NCBI RefSeq assembly: GCF_003008575.1
Contig: NZ_CP027667.1
Span: forward strand, 996,501 to 1,060,500
Direction of reading: 5' to 3'
Source of the DNA: Melaminivora suipulveris
GTDB taxonomy: Bacteria > Pseudomonadota > Gammaproteobacteria > Burkholderiales > Burkholderiaceae_C
DNA: 64,000 bases
Numbering within the stretch: the first letter of the stretch is position 1; the number at the start of each line of letters is the position of its first letter. The notes beneath the pieces were generated by a model. That model was not told the DNA's origin, did no database searches, and saw only the letters and a list, made by a program, of their open reading frames with translations. Positions 7,441 through 14,898 of the stretch are shown here, in pieces. A program made the position numbers and the translations under genes.

Positions 7441-7496
7441 GCCGGACATTGCCCATGCGCGTGCCGACGGGGATGAACTGGGCTGTGCCGCAGGGT
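7233..7496 (+). pseudogene. DUF2442 gene with internal deletion, copy 1
   Basis: The reading begins mid-gene at LHLTYADGQSFDVDLSDWIG and stops at LRGAC, because about 165 bases between 'DSSL' and the HTH are missing and the junction shifts the frame. The remaining HTH end (RRMLIYYRDGAKPIPRTVW) continues in another frame to a stop near 7499. It lacks both a start and the domain core. Confidence 0.8.
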
Positions 7497-7631
7497 TGAC
7501 GCATCTCAAGCCACCGCCCTGCCCTTGCCGCTGTCCGGCTGCTTGTGCTGCAGCACCCGCCGCGCCAGCGCCATGCCGCGCAGCGCCCGGCATTGGCGCG
7601 CCGCCGCCAGTTGCACCAAGCTGTCCGGCGT
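7347..7631 (+). repeat. ~280-bp repeat, copy 2
   Basis: Counterpart of 6178-6459. It overlaps the end of the 7170-7440 repeat, showing that this segment was built from at least two recombination events. Confidence 0.75.
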
Positions 7632-7734
7632 GCCCACGGCGTGGGCGAAGGTGCGAAAAAACGTATCCGCGAAGGCAATGAAGGCTTCAGCGTCCATGCC
7701 CAGGCGCTGCAGGATGGGCGGCGATTGCACGCCG

Positions 7735-7941
7735 ATGGCGCCGCGCCTGGCTGCTCTGCTGCAGGCCCGCAGCGAAGCGAGCCTGACCCAGGAGGAAGTG
7801 GCCGTACGCATGGGCACCACCAAGAGCGCAGTCTCGCGCTTGGAAGCCTCCCTGCGCAGCCCGACGCATTCGCCCTCGTTTGCCACCTTGCGCAAGTACG
7901 CCCATGCTTGCGGCAAGCAGCTGGTCATCACGATGGTCTGA
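7735..7941 (+). pseudogene. 5'-truncated XRE antitoxin
   Basis: The frame to 7941 encodes a HigA-type helix-turn-helix: LLQARSEASLTQEEVAVRMG, TTKSAVSRLEASL, and a C-terminus FATLRKYAHACGKQLVITMV typical of antitoxins of this group. Full-length homologues have about 25-30 more N-terminal residues; here unrelated sequence shared with 6340-6459 replaces them. An ATG at 7735 would give a 68-residue protein that still has the whole HTH, so residual DNA binding is possible. The toxin gene that should precede it is missing. Confidence 0.65.
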
Positions 7942-8006
7942 CCTTGCCCACTGCCTCCGCTCCAAACGACAAGACCGCTCCAATGAACGGCCTTTTTGCT
8001 GAGGAT

Positions 8007-8028
8007 GGAAGTGGGTGTCCTATTTTTC
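8007..8028 (+). repeat. Cassette-tail motif, copy 2
   Basis: aagtgggtgtcctatttttc, a variant of the motif at 5531 and 9189. As at 9121-9188, it is preceded by a ccgctccaaaYgacaag stretch and a cctttttg run, so the shared unit is about 85 bases. Confidence 0.55.
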
Positions 8029-8053
8029 TCCAAGGCCTGCGCCAGAGCGACGA

Positions 8054-8065
8054 TGTAGCTACAAT
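8054..8065 (+). promoter_or_regulatory. Promoter/operator of relB-yafQ
   Basis: The perfect palindrome TGTAGCTACA (8054-8063) overlaps the -10-like TACAAT (8060-8065); RelB's start lies 26 bases downstream. RelB-type antitoxins are ribbon-helix-helix repressors that bind short palindromes at their own promoter, so this is a good operator candidate. The -35 region is weak. Confidence 0.6.
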
Positions 8066-8091
8066 GCAGGCCCTTGAATCAAGGAGTTGCC

Positions 8092-8325
8092 ATGTTGACT
8101 GCTGACGTTCGCTCCCGCGTGGAGCCCGAGCTCAAGCGCGAGGCGGCGGCTGTGCTCAAGGCTTCTGGCCTGGACCTGAGCACCGCCATCCGTCTTTTTT
8201 TGCGCAGCGTCGTGGAGCAAGGCGGCCTGCCCATGGAGATGCCTCGCCCCAACGCTGACACCTTGGCGGCCATTCGCGAAGCCAAGGAGGGCCGGGCGAC
8301 GCCTGTCCCCCTGGCGGACTTTTGA
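8092..8325 (+). CDS. RelB/DinJ-family antitoxin
   Basis: A 77-residue antitoxin. The N-terminus (VRSRVEPELKREAAAVLKAS followed by GLDLSTAIRLFL) is the ribbon-helix-helix DNA-binding region of RelB/DinJ proteins, and the C-terminus (TLAAIREAKEG) is the toxin-binding tail. AAGGAG sits five bases before the ATG at 8092, which settles the start against an upstream in-frame ATG at 8074. It is followed almost directly by the YafQ toxin gene, as in dinJ-yafQ of E. coli. Confidence 0.88.
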   Translation: MLTADVRSRVEPELKREAAAVLKASGLDLSTAIRLFLRSVVEQGGLPMEMPRPNADTLAAIREAKEGRATPVPLADF

Positions 8326-8327
8326 GC

Positions 8328-8612
8328 GTGACCCGTACCCTGGAAGAAACCAGCCAGTTCAAGCGCGATAAAAAACGTATCAAAGGCTCGGGGCGCCACG
8401 ACTGGGGCAAGATCCGGGCTGTCGTTGTAGAACTGATGAACGACCGGCCCCTGGCGCCGAAACATCGTGACCACGATTTGGTGGGCGACTACGTCGGAGT
8501 GCGTGAGTGCCACGTCACGCCTGATTGGCTGCTCATCTATGACAAGGAGGGGCCGCTCGCCACGGGTTCGCTCAAGCTCATCCGCACCGGCTCGCACAGC
8601 GAACTATTTTGA
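8328..8612 (+). CDS. yafQ: YafQ-family mRNA interferase toxin
   Basis: A 94-residue toxin of the YafQ branch of RelE-fold ribonucleases, which cleave mRNA on the translating ribosome. Conserved blocks are present: TSQFKRDKKRIKGSGRHDW, LAPKHRDHDLVGDYVGVREC, HVTPDWLLIYD and the C-terminal RTGSHSELF. The His, Asp-Trp and C-terminal His positions match the catalytic residues described for E. coli YafQ. Start: GTG at 8328 just after the RelB stop, or TTG at 8322 overlapping it. Together with RelB it appears to be an intact, functional TA pair. Confidence 0.88.
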   Translation: MTRTLEETSQFKRDKKRIKGSGRHDWGKIRAVVVELMNDRPLAPKHRDHDLVGDYVGVRECHVTPDWLLIYDKEGPLATGSLKLIRTGSHSELF

Positions 8613-8674
8613 CGATGCGGGGCAGGCCAGCGCCAGGACTGGTGATGGAAACGCTTGAGAGGCTACAACGATGA
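8613..8674 (+). pseudogene. Remnant of a DUF4160 gene 3' end
   Basis: About 60 bases correspond to the last ~20 codons of the DUF4160 gene at 5576 (the AS-ERQDW and LQR region) with a stop and indels. They lie directly before the DUF2442-like frame at 8671, keeping the original DUF4160-DUF2442 junction. Confidence 0.55.
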
Positions 8675-8997
8675 GCAAGGATCACTTCACCCTCACCGCA
8701 GTGCACGCCCGGCCTGTGCAGCGCCTGCATCTGACTTACGCCGACTGCCGATCGTCCGACGTTGACCTGAGCGACTGGATCGGCTCCAGCAAAGCCTTGG
8801 CGCCCTTGCAAGACAGCAGCCTGTTCGCCCAGGCCCAGGTGGGATTCCAGGGCCGCACGGTGGACTGGATCGAGGACGAACTCGACCTGGCCGCCGACAA
8901 CCTGCGCAACCTCGCCACCGAGCAGGCCGACGGTATCGGCCACGAGCGCATCTGGACGTGCACGGCTGCAGCGCGACCGCAGCGCCGTCAAGCGTGA
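8671..8997 (+). CDS. C-terminally truncated DUF2442 protein (recombinant end)
   Basis: A 108-residue frame. Residues 1-97 match the intact DUF2442 protein at 5830 at about 85-90% by eye (LTYAD, DLSDWIGSSKALAPL, LDLAADNLR, GHERIWT). Right after GHERIWT the sequence switches into the fragment of the winged-helix antitoxin gene, read in a foreign frame (CTAAARPQRRQA), so the HTH of the parent is lost. The DUF2442 domain itself is complete, so a protein may be made, but it can no longer bind DNA through the HTH. Its DUF4160 partner is reduced to a remnant. Confidence 0.55.
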   Translation: MSKDHFTLTAVHARPVQRLHLTYADCRSSDVDLSDWIGSSKALAPLQDSSLFAQAQVGFQGRTVDWIEDELDLAADNLRNLATEQADGIGHERIWTCTAAARPQRRQA

Positions 8998-9148
8998 CCT
9001 GGATGCGCTGGAGCATGCCGGTCTGGTCACCATCGTGGAGACCACCCTGCCCGGCCATGGTCGCATGAAAGAGGTGCGCGCCAGCGCCACGCGCCTGACG
9101 CTGATGGCCGAGGTAGGTCAATCACCCCCACTGCCCCGCTCCAAATGA
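8963..9148 (+). pseudogene. 3' fragment of a winged-helix antitoxin gene, copy 2
   Basis: An open frame without start encodes RLQRDRSAVKRDLDALEHAG, a wing GHGRMKEVRAS and a short divergent tail to a stop at 9146-9148. It duplicates 4383-4541 and begins at the recombination junction inside the DUF2442 frame. Confidence 0.75.
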
Positions 9149-9150
9149 CA

Positions 9151-9177
9151 AGGCCGCTCACAGGAGCAGCCTTTTTG
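9151..9177 (+). terminator. Rho-independent terminator at the end of the TA array
   Basis: GGCCGCT and AGCAGCC form a stem with one mismatch, a six-base loop and a following T run (about 9172-9176). It would end transcripts coming through the relB-yafQ/DUF2442 segment. Confidence 0.5.
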
Positions 9178-9186
9178 TTGGGAAAT

Positions 9187-9208
9187 AAAAGTGGGTGTCC
9201 TTTTATTC
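9187..9208 (+). repeat. Cassette-tail motif, copy 3
   Basis: aagtgggtgtccttttattc, identical over 20 bases to the copy at 5531-5550. It immediately precedes the second 271-bp repeat. Confidence 0.6.
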
Positions 9209-9210
9209 TG

Positions 9211-9480
9211 GCCTGAGCCCTGGCTGGGGTTTTGTGCGCCCTGGCCGACGAAGTGCTTACTTGGGCAGGCCCGTTCTGGGCAGCGGCTGCATCTGACCTA
9301 TGCCGATGGCCAGTCGTTCGACGTTGACCTGAGCGACTGGATTGGCTCCAGCAAAGTGTTGGCTCTTCTGCAGGACAGCAGCCTTCGCGGCGCATGCTGA
9401 TCTACTACCGCGATGGCGCGAAACCCATCCCGCGCACCGTGTGGCTGGCCTGCCTGGGTTGTGAGGCGGTGCGCCTGCAG
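9211..9480 (+). repeat. 271-bp direct repeat, copy 2
   Basis: Second copy of 7170-7440. It diverges after the codons for WLACLG, where the downstream sequence changes to a different gene end. Confidence 0.88.
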
Positions 9481-9531
9481 GGGCGGGAGTTGCCCGTGCG
9501 GGTGGCGGCACCGGTGTTGATGGCTGTCTGA
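9277..9531 (+). pseudogene. DUF2442 gene with internal deletion, copy 2
   Basis: Same structure as at 7233: LHLTYADGQSFDVDLSDWIG…LRGAC and a stop, then an out-of-frame HTH end (RRMLIYYRDGAKPIPRTVW) running to TGA at 9529-9531 with a different tail (LPVRVAAPVLMAV). The tail shows that the donor was a distinct DUF2442-HTH gene, not the one at 5830. Confidence 0.8.
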
Positions 9532-9619
9532 AGGCAGCGCCCATGTGCAAAGGGTTTCACCAAGAGCCGTCGTCTGGCTCCTGGCGGTTCACTCGCGCAG
9601 CCGGGCACCTCAGCTCATC

Positions 9620-11176
9620 TCAAGCCACCTGCAGCACCTTGAACACCGGCAGGTGCTGCTGCGCAAACGCCTGGGCCAGCCGGGTGAGCTCCTCCAGGTT
9701 CTCCTGCGGCGTCTGCAAAGCCTGACCCTCCTTGAGCAACCTCTCGTTTTGCACCGCCAGTTGCTGCCAGGCAAACTGCGCCCACTCCTGGGGTTGCTTT
9801 TTGCCCAGCTCGCGAGCGAGCAAGAACAACTGATGAAAGCGACCGACGCTGACGCCGCCGCCGGTGAGCGGGCTGGCCAGTGACGTGATCTCGCTGCCGT
9901 AGCGGGCGCGCTCGCACAGCTGGCGGTTCAGCTGCCGGCAGCGCGTACGCACGCTGCGCTCGACCTCTTCGCTGTGGCAGGGCGCCACCACGCCCATGCC
10001 GGACAGCACCAGCAATACCTGCTGCACCTGCGCCCAGGATACTGCCTCGCCCAACCGTGGAATGAGCTGGCGCAGTGTCTTGGGGCTTTGCCCGTCCTCG
10101 GCCAGCGCAGCGATGAAGGGGCGGTAGGCCTGCTCGCTGAGCGAGCCCTCGCCCAGCGCGCCGGTGACTTTCATGGAAATGTCCGCTGCGGCGCGCGTGA
10201 GCACCAGTCGCGTGCTCAGCAGCCGTTCGCGGTGCTCACCCACGCGCAGGCGCACCGCACCGCGCACGAACAGGTCTTTTCTGAACTGGCGGTTGACGAA
10301 GTAGTCGCGCGCCTGCTCGCGCAAGATGGGGTGCTGCACGCCCTTGAGAAAACTCTGCGCCTCAGGCTTGAGGTTGATGGCATCCAGGCCATCGAGCAGC
10401 GTGGCGCTGCACGCCCAGTCCAGCTTGGCACCCGCCAGGGCATCGACCACCTCGTGGAAGTACAGGCAGTTCCATTGGCGGTTGAAGTACTCGTGCGCCA
10501 GGTAATTCTTGTTCTGCTTGGCGATCTCATCCAGGCGGGCACTGAGCTGGGGGACGGAGCGCAGGTACGCGGGCTGCGCGCCCAGCAGTTGCTGGGCGAA
10601 CTGCACGGCCGCGTCCACACGCTGTTCCACGCTCGGGCCACTGACGCTGGCGTAGTGGTCGTGCAGGGCAAACAGTTGGCGCAGCGGCGAAGCAGGCGCC
10701 CAGCCGGGCAGGCAGTTGTAGCTGATGTACAGCACGCCGCCGGGCTTGAGTTGGCGGCGTGCCAACTCGGTGATGGCATCGCGGTTGGCCGGGCTCACCC
10801 AGCTCCAGATGCCGTGCAGGCTGAGGCTGTCGAACGGCGCCAGCTCAGGCCGCGCCAGCAGCTGTTCGAAGCTGTCGTCGAGCACCTGCGCGCCACTGCC
10901 CGAGGCGTGCGCCAGCGCCTGCGCGTGCTGGGCATGGGCGGGGTTGAAGTCGGTGGCGGTGTAGTGGCCAGGGTTGGCCGCGGCGTGGATGGCCAGCGAA
11001 ATGCCCTGGCCAAAGCCGAGCTCGCAGTGGCGGGCACTCGCGGGCTGCTGCGCGGCCGGCAGCGCCCAGCCCTGCAGCTCCAGTGTGAAGCGCTGCAGAA
11101 CCGGGTTGAGATCGGGGTAGTAGCCATGGGTGTAGGCAGCGTCGGTGAAGTAGCCTTGGTTCCAGGTCTGGCTCAT
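9620..11176 (-). CDS. Class I methyltransferase with PKMT-like regulatory domain
   Basis: A 518-residue protein starting MSQTWNQGYFTDAAYTHGYY. The SAM-binding motif ELGFGQG is at residues 52-58, with an acidic TDFNP end of strand two and a post-I segment SLHGIWSWVSP; a LKPGGVLYISYNCLPGW block follows near residue 150. The rest resembles the methyltransferase regulatory domain (PF10119 type), found in rickettsial protein-lysine methyltransferases that modify OmpB. I infer, but cannot show, that it methylates the adjacent RTX surface protein. An open extension upstream of the ATG at 11176 is not used because the family begins with this motif. It is downstream of the RTX gene on the same strand, beyond a terminator. 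Confidence 0.8.
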   Translation of the reverse strand: MSQTWNQGYFTDAAYTHGYYPDLNPVLQRFTLELQGWALPAAQQPASARHCELGFGQGISLAIHAAANPGHYTATDFNPAHAQHAQALAHASGSGAQVLDDSFEQLLARPELAPFDSLSLHGIWSWVSPANRDAITELARRQLKPGGVLYISYNCLPGWAPASPLRQLFALHDHYASVSGPSVEQRVDAAVQFAQQLLGAQPAYLRSVPQLSARLDEIAKQNKNYLAHEYFNRQWNCLYFHEVVDALAGAKLDWACSATLLDGLDAINLKPEAQSFLKGVQHPILREQARDYFVNRQFRKDLFVRGAVRLRVGEHRERLLSTRLVLTRAAADISMKVTGALGEGSLSEQAYRPFIAALAEDGQSPKTLRQLIPRLGEAVSWAQVQQVLLVLSGMGVVAPCHSEEVERSVRTRCRQLNRQLCERARYGSEITSLASPLTGGGVSVGRFHQLFLLARELGKKQPQEWAQFAWQQLAVQNERLLKEGQALQTPQENLEELTRLAQAFAQQHLPVFKVLQVA

Positions 11177-11326
11177 GGTGCAGGGGGTGCAAAGGCCGGC
11201 GGGCGGCCAGGTGGATGGGGGGAGGTGGCAAAGGCGCAGGCGGCAGGCAGCGAAAGGCCATGCACCCGGGCGCTGAGGCACGCGCAGCAGCGCCAACGCG
11301 TCGCTGGCCCACAGGGCTGCAAGCGT

Positions 11327-11361
11327 AAAAAAACCCCGCCTTCTTGCGAAGAACGGGGTTG
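11327..11361 (-). terminator. Terminator after the RTX gene
   Basis: AACCCCG and CGGGGTT stems flank a 15-base loop, followed on the minus strand by seven T residues. It lies 80 bases beyond the RTX stop and before the methyltransferase start, so the two minus-strand genes are probably separate transcripts or only partly coupled. Confidence 0.75.
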
Positions 11362-11439
11362 GCCTTGAGCGGCTTCAGGCACCAGGCCCGTCGCGCAGGC
11401 TCCCCCAACCGGTGAAGGTGGGGCAGCCTTGGCTCATGC

Positions 11440-14400
11440 TCAGACGATCACGAGGTCCGACAGGTCCAGCGTGCCGGTCACGCCCGTGACCTTGATCACG
11501 ATGTCGTTGGCATCCAGGCCCGCCGCGCCGTTGGCAGCGATCAGGTAGGTGTCAGCACCGTAGGTGAACAGGCCCACGTTGTTGGTTGCACCGGCCAGCG
11601 CGCCACCGGCGTTGAACAGGCCTTGCAGCGCTGCGCTGAACGACGGGCCGGTGATGGCCACTGCGCCGCCGGCATTCACCAGGCTGCTGGCACCGAAGGC
11701 GCCATAACCCAACACAGCCGAGCTCAGCTGGATGGTGTCCACACTGGTCGCACCCGAGGCGCCGCCCAGGTTCAGGTCCGTGATGGTGTCCATGTTGGTC
11801 AGCGCTGCGCCGTTCCAGCCGCCCGTCTGACCGACGAAGACAAACAGGTCGTTGCCGCCGTCGCCGGTCAGCGTGTCGGAGTTGGGCGTGCCGCCCAGCA
11901 CCGGGTCCGTCGTCTGGGTGACGGTAGGCAGTGTCTGCCCGGTGGCACCTGCACCGTGACCGTTGACCGTTACCGGGTTACCCACGGAATTGTTGGTCAC
12001 CACGATACCGGTAGTCGTCGAGCCCGGGGTCGCCGTGCCAGCACCTGCCTTGACGATGCTCACGCCCAGATCGTTGCCTTGCGCATCCGTGATGGTGGTG
12101 ACGCCCGCTGCATGCGTAGCGGTCACGCCTGCCGCCGTCAGTGCACCGTTGGTGTTGATGAGATTAGCCAGGGTGGTGGCATCGTTTGCAACGGTGGCAT
12201 CCGACACGATCGGCGTCAACTGCACACCTTGCACCGTGACGGTATATACGTCACCCGCAGCCGAACTAGCGAATGTCACCGTCTCGACGTCAGCAGTTGC
12301 AGCCGCATTGGTCACCGTTGGGTTGCCGGCGGGAAAAGCAGCGCCGCTGGCATTGCCAGTCACCACCACCTTGCTGCCCGTGATGACGGCCGTGATGCCG
12401 GCTGCAGCAAGTGCAGCGTTGGCGTTGACCGCATTGGCGAACGCCGCAGCGGCGCCCACGGCGGAAGTAGCAGCAGCCAAAGCGCCTGTGGTGATGGGCT
12501 GCCCACCGATGGAGGCGGCGATGGAGTCGCCGGCATCGAAAGCCACGGTACCAAAGTCATACGACGATGTTTGCGCCGTCGGGGCAGCATTTGTGGAGGC
12601 CACGTTCGCTACCGTGAAGGCCATGCCATTGGCGTTGCCGGTCAGGACCAGATTGCCGCCAGACACGCTTGCCGACACGCCGCTGCCACTGATGATGGCG
12701 TTACCGTTCACGGCAGCGGCAAGACCCGCAACCACGTTCGCTTGCGTCGCAGCCGTAGCGGTGTAGGACACCGTTTGGCCGTTGATGGTGAAACTGTAGG
12801 TATCCCCGATATCCACAGTCCCGAAGCTGGACAGTCTCGTGACCTGCGCAGTACCCGCGCTGGCATCGCCTTGGATGACGTCATTGCCCGCGCCGCCGAC
12901 GATGATGTCCTTGCCATCGCCGCCACGCAGGATACTGGCTTGCGCGCCACCCTTGATGGTCACGCCATTGGTCGGGTTGCCTGCGGCAATCGACACGTTG
13001 GTGCTACCCATGGAAGCCGAACCATCCACGGTGCGGATCGTGTTGACCAAACCGTTGAAGTTGACCGTATTGCCAGCATTGCCAGCAAGGGTCAGGTTGG
13101 TCACATCGATGACGCCATCGGTGTCGAAGAAGTTGACCGTTGTCACACGGCCGGTGTTAGCAGTGACGTTGTCGGTATAGGCAATGTTCTCCACACCGCC
13201 TGCCATCACGTTCACCGAGCCATTGGCGGTCAAGCCGGTCTTCAGGTTCAGCGTATCGTTGGTGCCAGCCACCTGGGCGTTGACCAGGTTCAGCGTAGCG
13301 GTGCCGGCTGCGTTGGTCACAAAGGTGCTGTTGCTGGTCAGGCCGTTGACGACGCCATTGGTGAGCGTATTGGTCACGCGCACTTCGTCCACGCCAGCGA
13401 TCAGGGCAGCGTTGAGGGTGCCGTTGAGCGTGTTCAGCTCAAGCACTTCCACGTTGGACACTTGCAGACCGGGCTGAATCTGAGCTTGGCTGTTCACAGC
13501 CAAGATGTCACGGCCAGCGCCGCCGTCCACCTTGTCCTGCAGGTTCAGCGTATTGCCGAAGTTGATGCGGTCGTTGCCGTCGCCGCCCGTGAAGGTGACG
13601 TTGCCGGTGTTGTTGGCGATGTTGAAGTTCACACCGCCCTTGTTGGCCGAGGCGTCGATGGTGCGCACGGTGGCTTCCAGGTTGCCCACCACGCGCACGG
13701 AACCTTCACCCGTGATGGTGACCTTATTCAGCGCAGCGCCTGCGTCCAGGTTGCCGCGAATGACGCTGTTGCCAGTGGCATCGATCGTGGTGGAGGCATA
13801 GCCGGCGCGCGCAGCCGTGCCGTCATTGACAGTCACGTTGAGCACATCAGCGCCGTCCAGGGCCACGGCCAGATCACCGATGCGCGCAGCAGCGGCAGCT
13901 TCCACGGTGTAATTGTTGGCGCCGTTGCCGCCGCGTACGCCGATCGTGGCCTTTTCTTGCAGGTTGGTGATCCTGACGTTAGCGGTGGAGTTATCGTTCC
14001 ACAGCTCTTGCGCGCCAGTGGTGTTGATCATGTTCACCGTGGTCGTGCCAGCGCCCACGGCCTGCACGAACACTTGCTCCACGCTGGTCATGCGCGGCAC
14101 GAGGTTTTCACCCAGCAGACCTGCTTGCGAGGTGATGATGATCTTGTCGGTGCCTGCGCCGCCGTTGATCACGTCGGAGGCACCCAGCGTGTGCACGCCG
14201 CCAGCCGAGCCGGGGCCAGCGATGACGGTGTCGTCGCCAGACGTGCCCTGGATGTTGTCCACATTCGCAGTGAGCGTGAAAGTCTGGCCGCTGGACTGGT
14301 TCAGGATCGGATCGCCCGCATCGGCGATGTCGCTCTTGATGGCGTCCGCGACTTGAGAGGGATTGAGCACCGTAGCGGGGTTGGAGGTGACAGCCTTCAG

Positions 14401-14898
14401 GATGTCACGCGCAGCGGCGGCATCGGCATCGCCGGCATAGGTAGCATCAAAGCTGGTGCCCGTACCGAACAGAGGGTCGGCCATGTCACGGCCGTCCACC
14501 TGCTCGGTGAAGTCGTTGGCCACGGTCAGCTTGTTGGCGATGGCGACTGCGTCGTCATCACGGGCGCCAGCCAGCACGTCCAGGGCGATGGTGCCCGCGC
14601 CCTTGCGGCCGGCGTTGAATTCGTCGATGTAGAACTGCTTGCCAGCCGCGTCGGGTGCGCGGTTGAACAGCGCCATGTACAACGCGTCGATCACGTTGCC
14701 GATGGTGGTGGAGTTGATCGGGCCGTACAGCGCAGTCGCCTCGGGCGAGTTGGCGAACTCAGCGATCACGGCGCTGGCGTCACCGCCGGCGACGTCGATG
14801 CGGCTGGCCCAGTATGTCAGGCCAGCCGGATCTGCGGGGCGCTGGTAGAAGGCAATGTAGATCTTCTGAACGGTGTCGAAGTAATTGGCTGCAGCCAT
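11440..14898 (-). CDS. Large DUF4214/RTX surface protein, type I-secreted (S-layer-like)
   Basis: 1152 residues, Ala/Gly/Thr/Val/Asn-rich and acidic, with no cysteine that I can see. Residues 5-130 are DUF4214 units (IYIAFYQRPADPAGLTYWAS, LFNRAPDAAGKQFYI). Calcium-binding RTX motifs occur near 435 (GGDGNDRI), 655-675 (GGDGKDIIVGGAGNDVI) and about 1005 (GDGGNDLFVF). Between 690 and 970 are three ~90-residue repeats, each beginning GD(T/S/V) with a β-rich G-x-V pattern and an AAL…AAG(I/V)TA helix. The C-terminal ~120 residues end in TLDLSDLVIV, like a type I secretion signal. There is no signal peptide. GGAGAA precedes the ATG. The architecture resembles Caulobacter RsaA-like surface-layer proteins; the transporter genes are not in the window. 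Confidence 0.85.
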   Translation of the reverse strand: MAAANYFDTVQKIYIAFYQRPADPAGLTYWASRIDVAGGDASAVIAEFANSPEATALYGPINSTTIGNVIDALYMALFNRAPDAAGKQFYIDEFNAGRKGAGTIALDVLAGARDDDAVAIANKLTVANDFTEQVDGRDMADPLFGTGTSFDATYAGDADAAAARDILKAVTSNPATVLNPSQVADAIKSDIADAGDPILNQSSGQTFTLTANVDNIQGTSGDDTVIAGPGSAGGVHTLGASDVINGGAGTDKIIITSQAGLLGENLVPRMTSVEQVFVQAVGAGTTTVNMINTTGAQELWNDNSTANVRITNLQEKATIGVRGGNGANNYTVEAAAAARIGDLAVALDGADVLNVTVNDGTAARAGYASTTIDATGNSVIRGNLDAGAALNKVTITGEGSVRVVGNLEATVRTIDASANKGGVNFNIANNTGNVTFTGGDGNDRINFGNTLNLQDKVDGGAGRDILAVNSQAQIQPGLQVSNVEVLELNTLNGTLNAALIAGVDEVRVTNTLTNGVVNGLTSNSTFVTNAAGTATLNLVNAQVAGTNDTLNLKTGLTANGSVNVMAGGVENIAYTDNVTANTGRVTTVNFFDTDGVIDVTNLTLAGNAGNTVNFNGLVNTIRTVDGSASMGSTNVSIAAGNPTNGVTIKGGAQASILRGGDGKDIIVGGAGNDVIQGDASAGTAQVTRLSSFGTVDIGDTYSFTINGQTVSYTATAATQANVVAGLAAAVNGNAIISGSGVSASVSGGNLVLTGNANGMAFTVANVASTNAAPTAQTSSYDFGTVAFDAGDSIAASIGGQPITTGALAAATSAVGAAAAFANAVNANAALAAAGITAVITGSKVVVTGNASGAAFPAGNPTVTNAAATADVETVTFASSAAGDVYTVTVQGVQLTPIVSDATVANDATTLANLINTNGALTAAGVTATHAAGVTTITDAQGNDLGVSIVKAGAGTATPGSTTTGIVVTNNSVGNPVTVNGHGAGATGQTLPTVTQTTDPVLGGTPNSDTLTGDGGNDLFVFVGQTGGWNGAALTNMDTITDLNLGGASGATSVDTIQLSSAVLGYGAFGASSLVNAGGAVAITGPSFSAALQGLFNAGGALAGATNNVGLFTYGADTYLIAANGAAGLDANDIVIKVTGVTGTLDLSDLVIV

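Noticed and set aside
7506..8033. Minus-strand frame of 175 codons in the TA array
   Set aside because: Most of it lies opposite the truncated XRE gene; only a middle part looks protein-like, so it is reported as a finding rather than a gene.
3237..9531. Integron-like cassette array
   Set aside because: No integrase gene and no attC-like inverted core sites are visible; the repeated pieces are gene fragments of differing length rather than uniform recombination sites.
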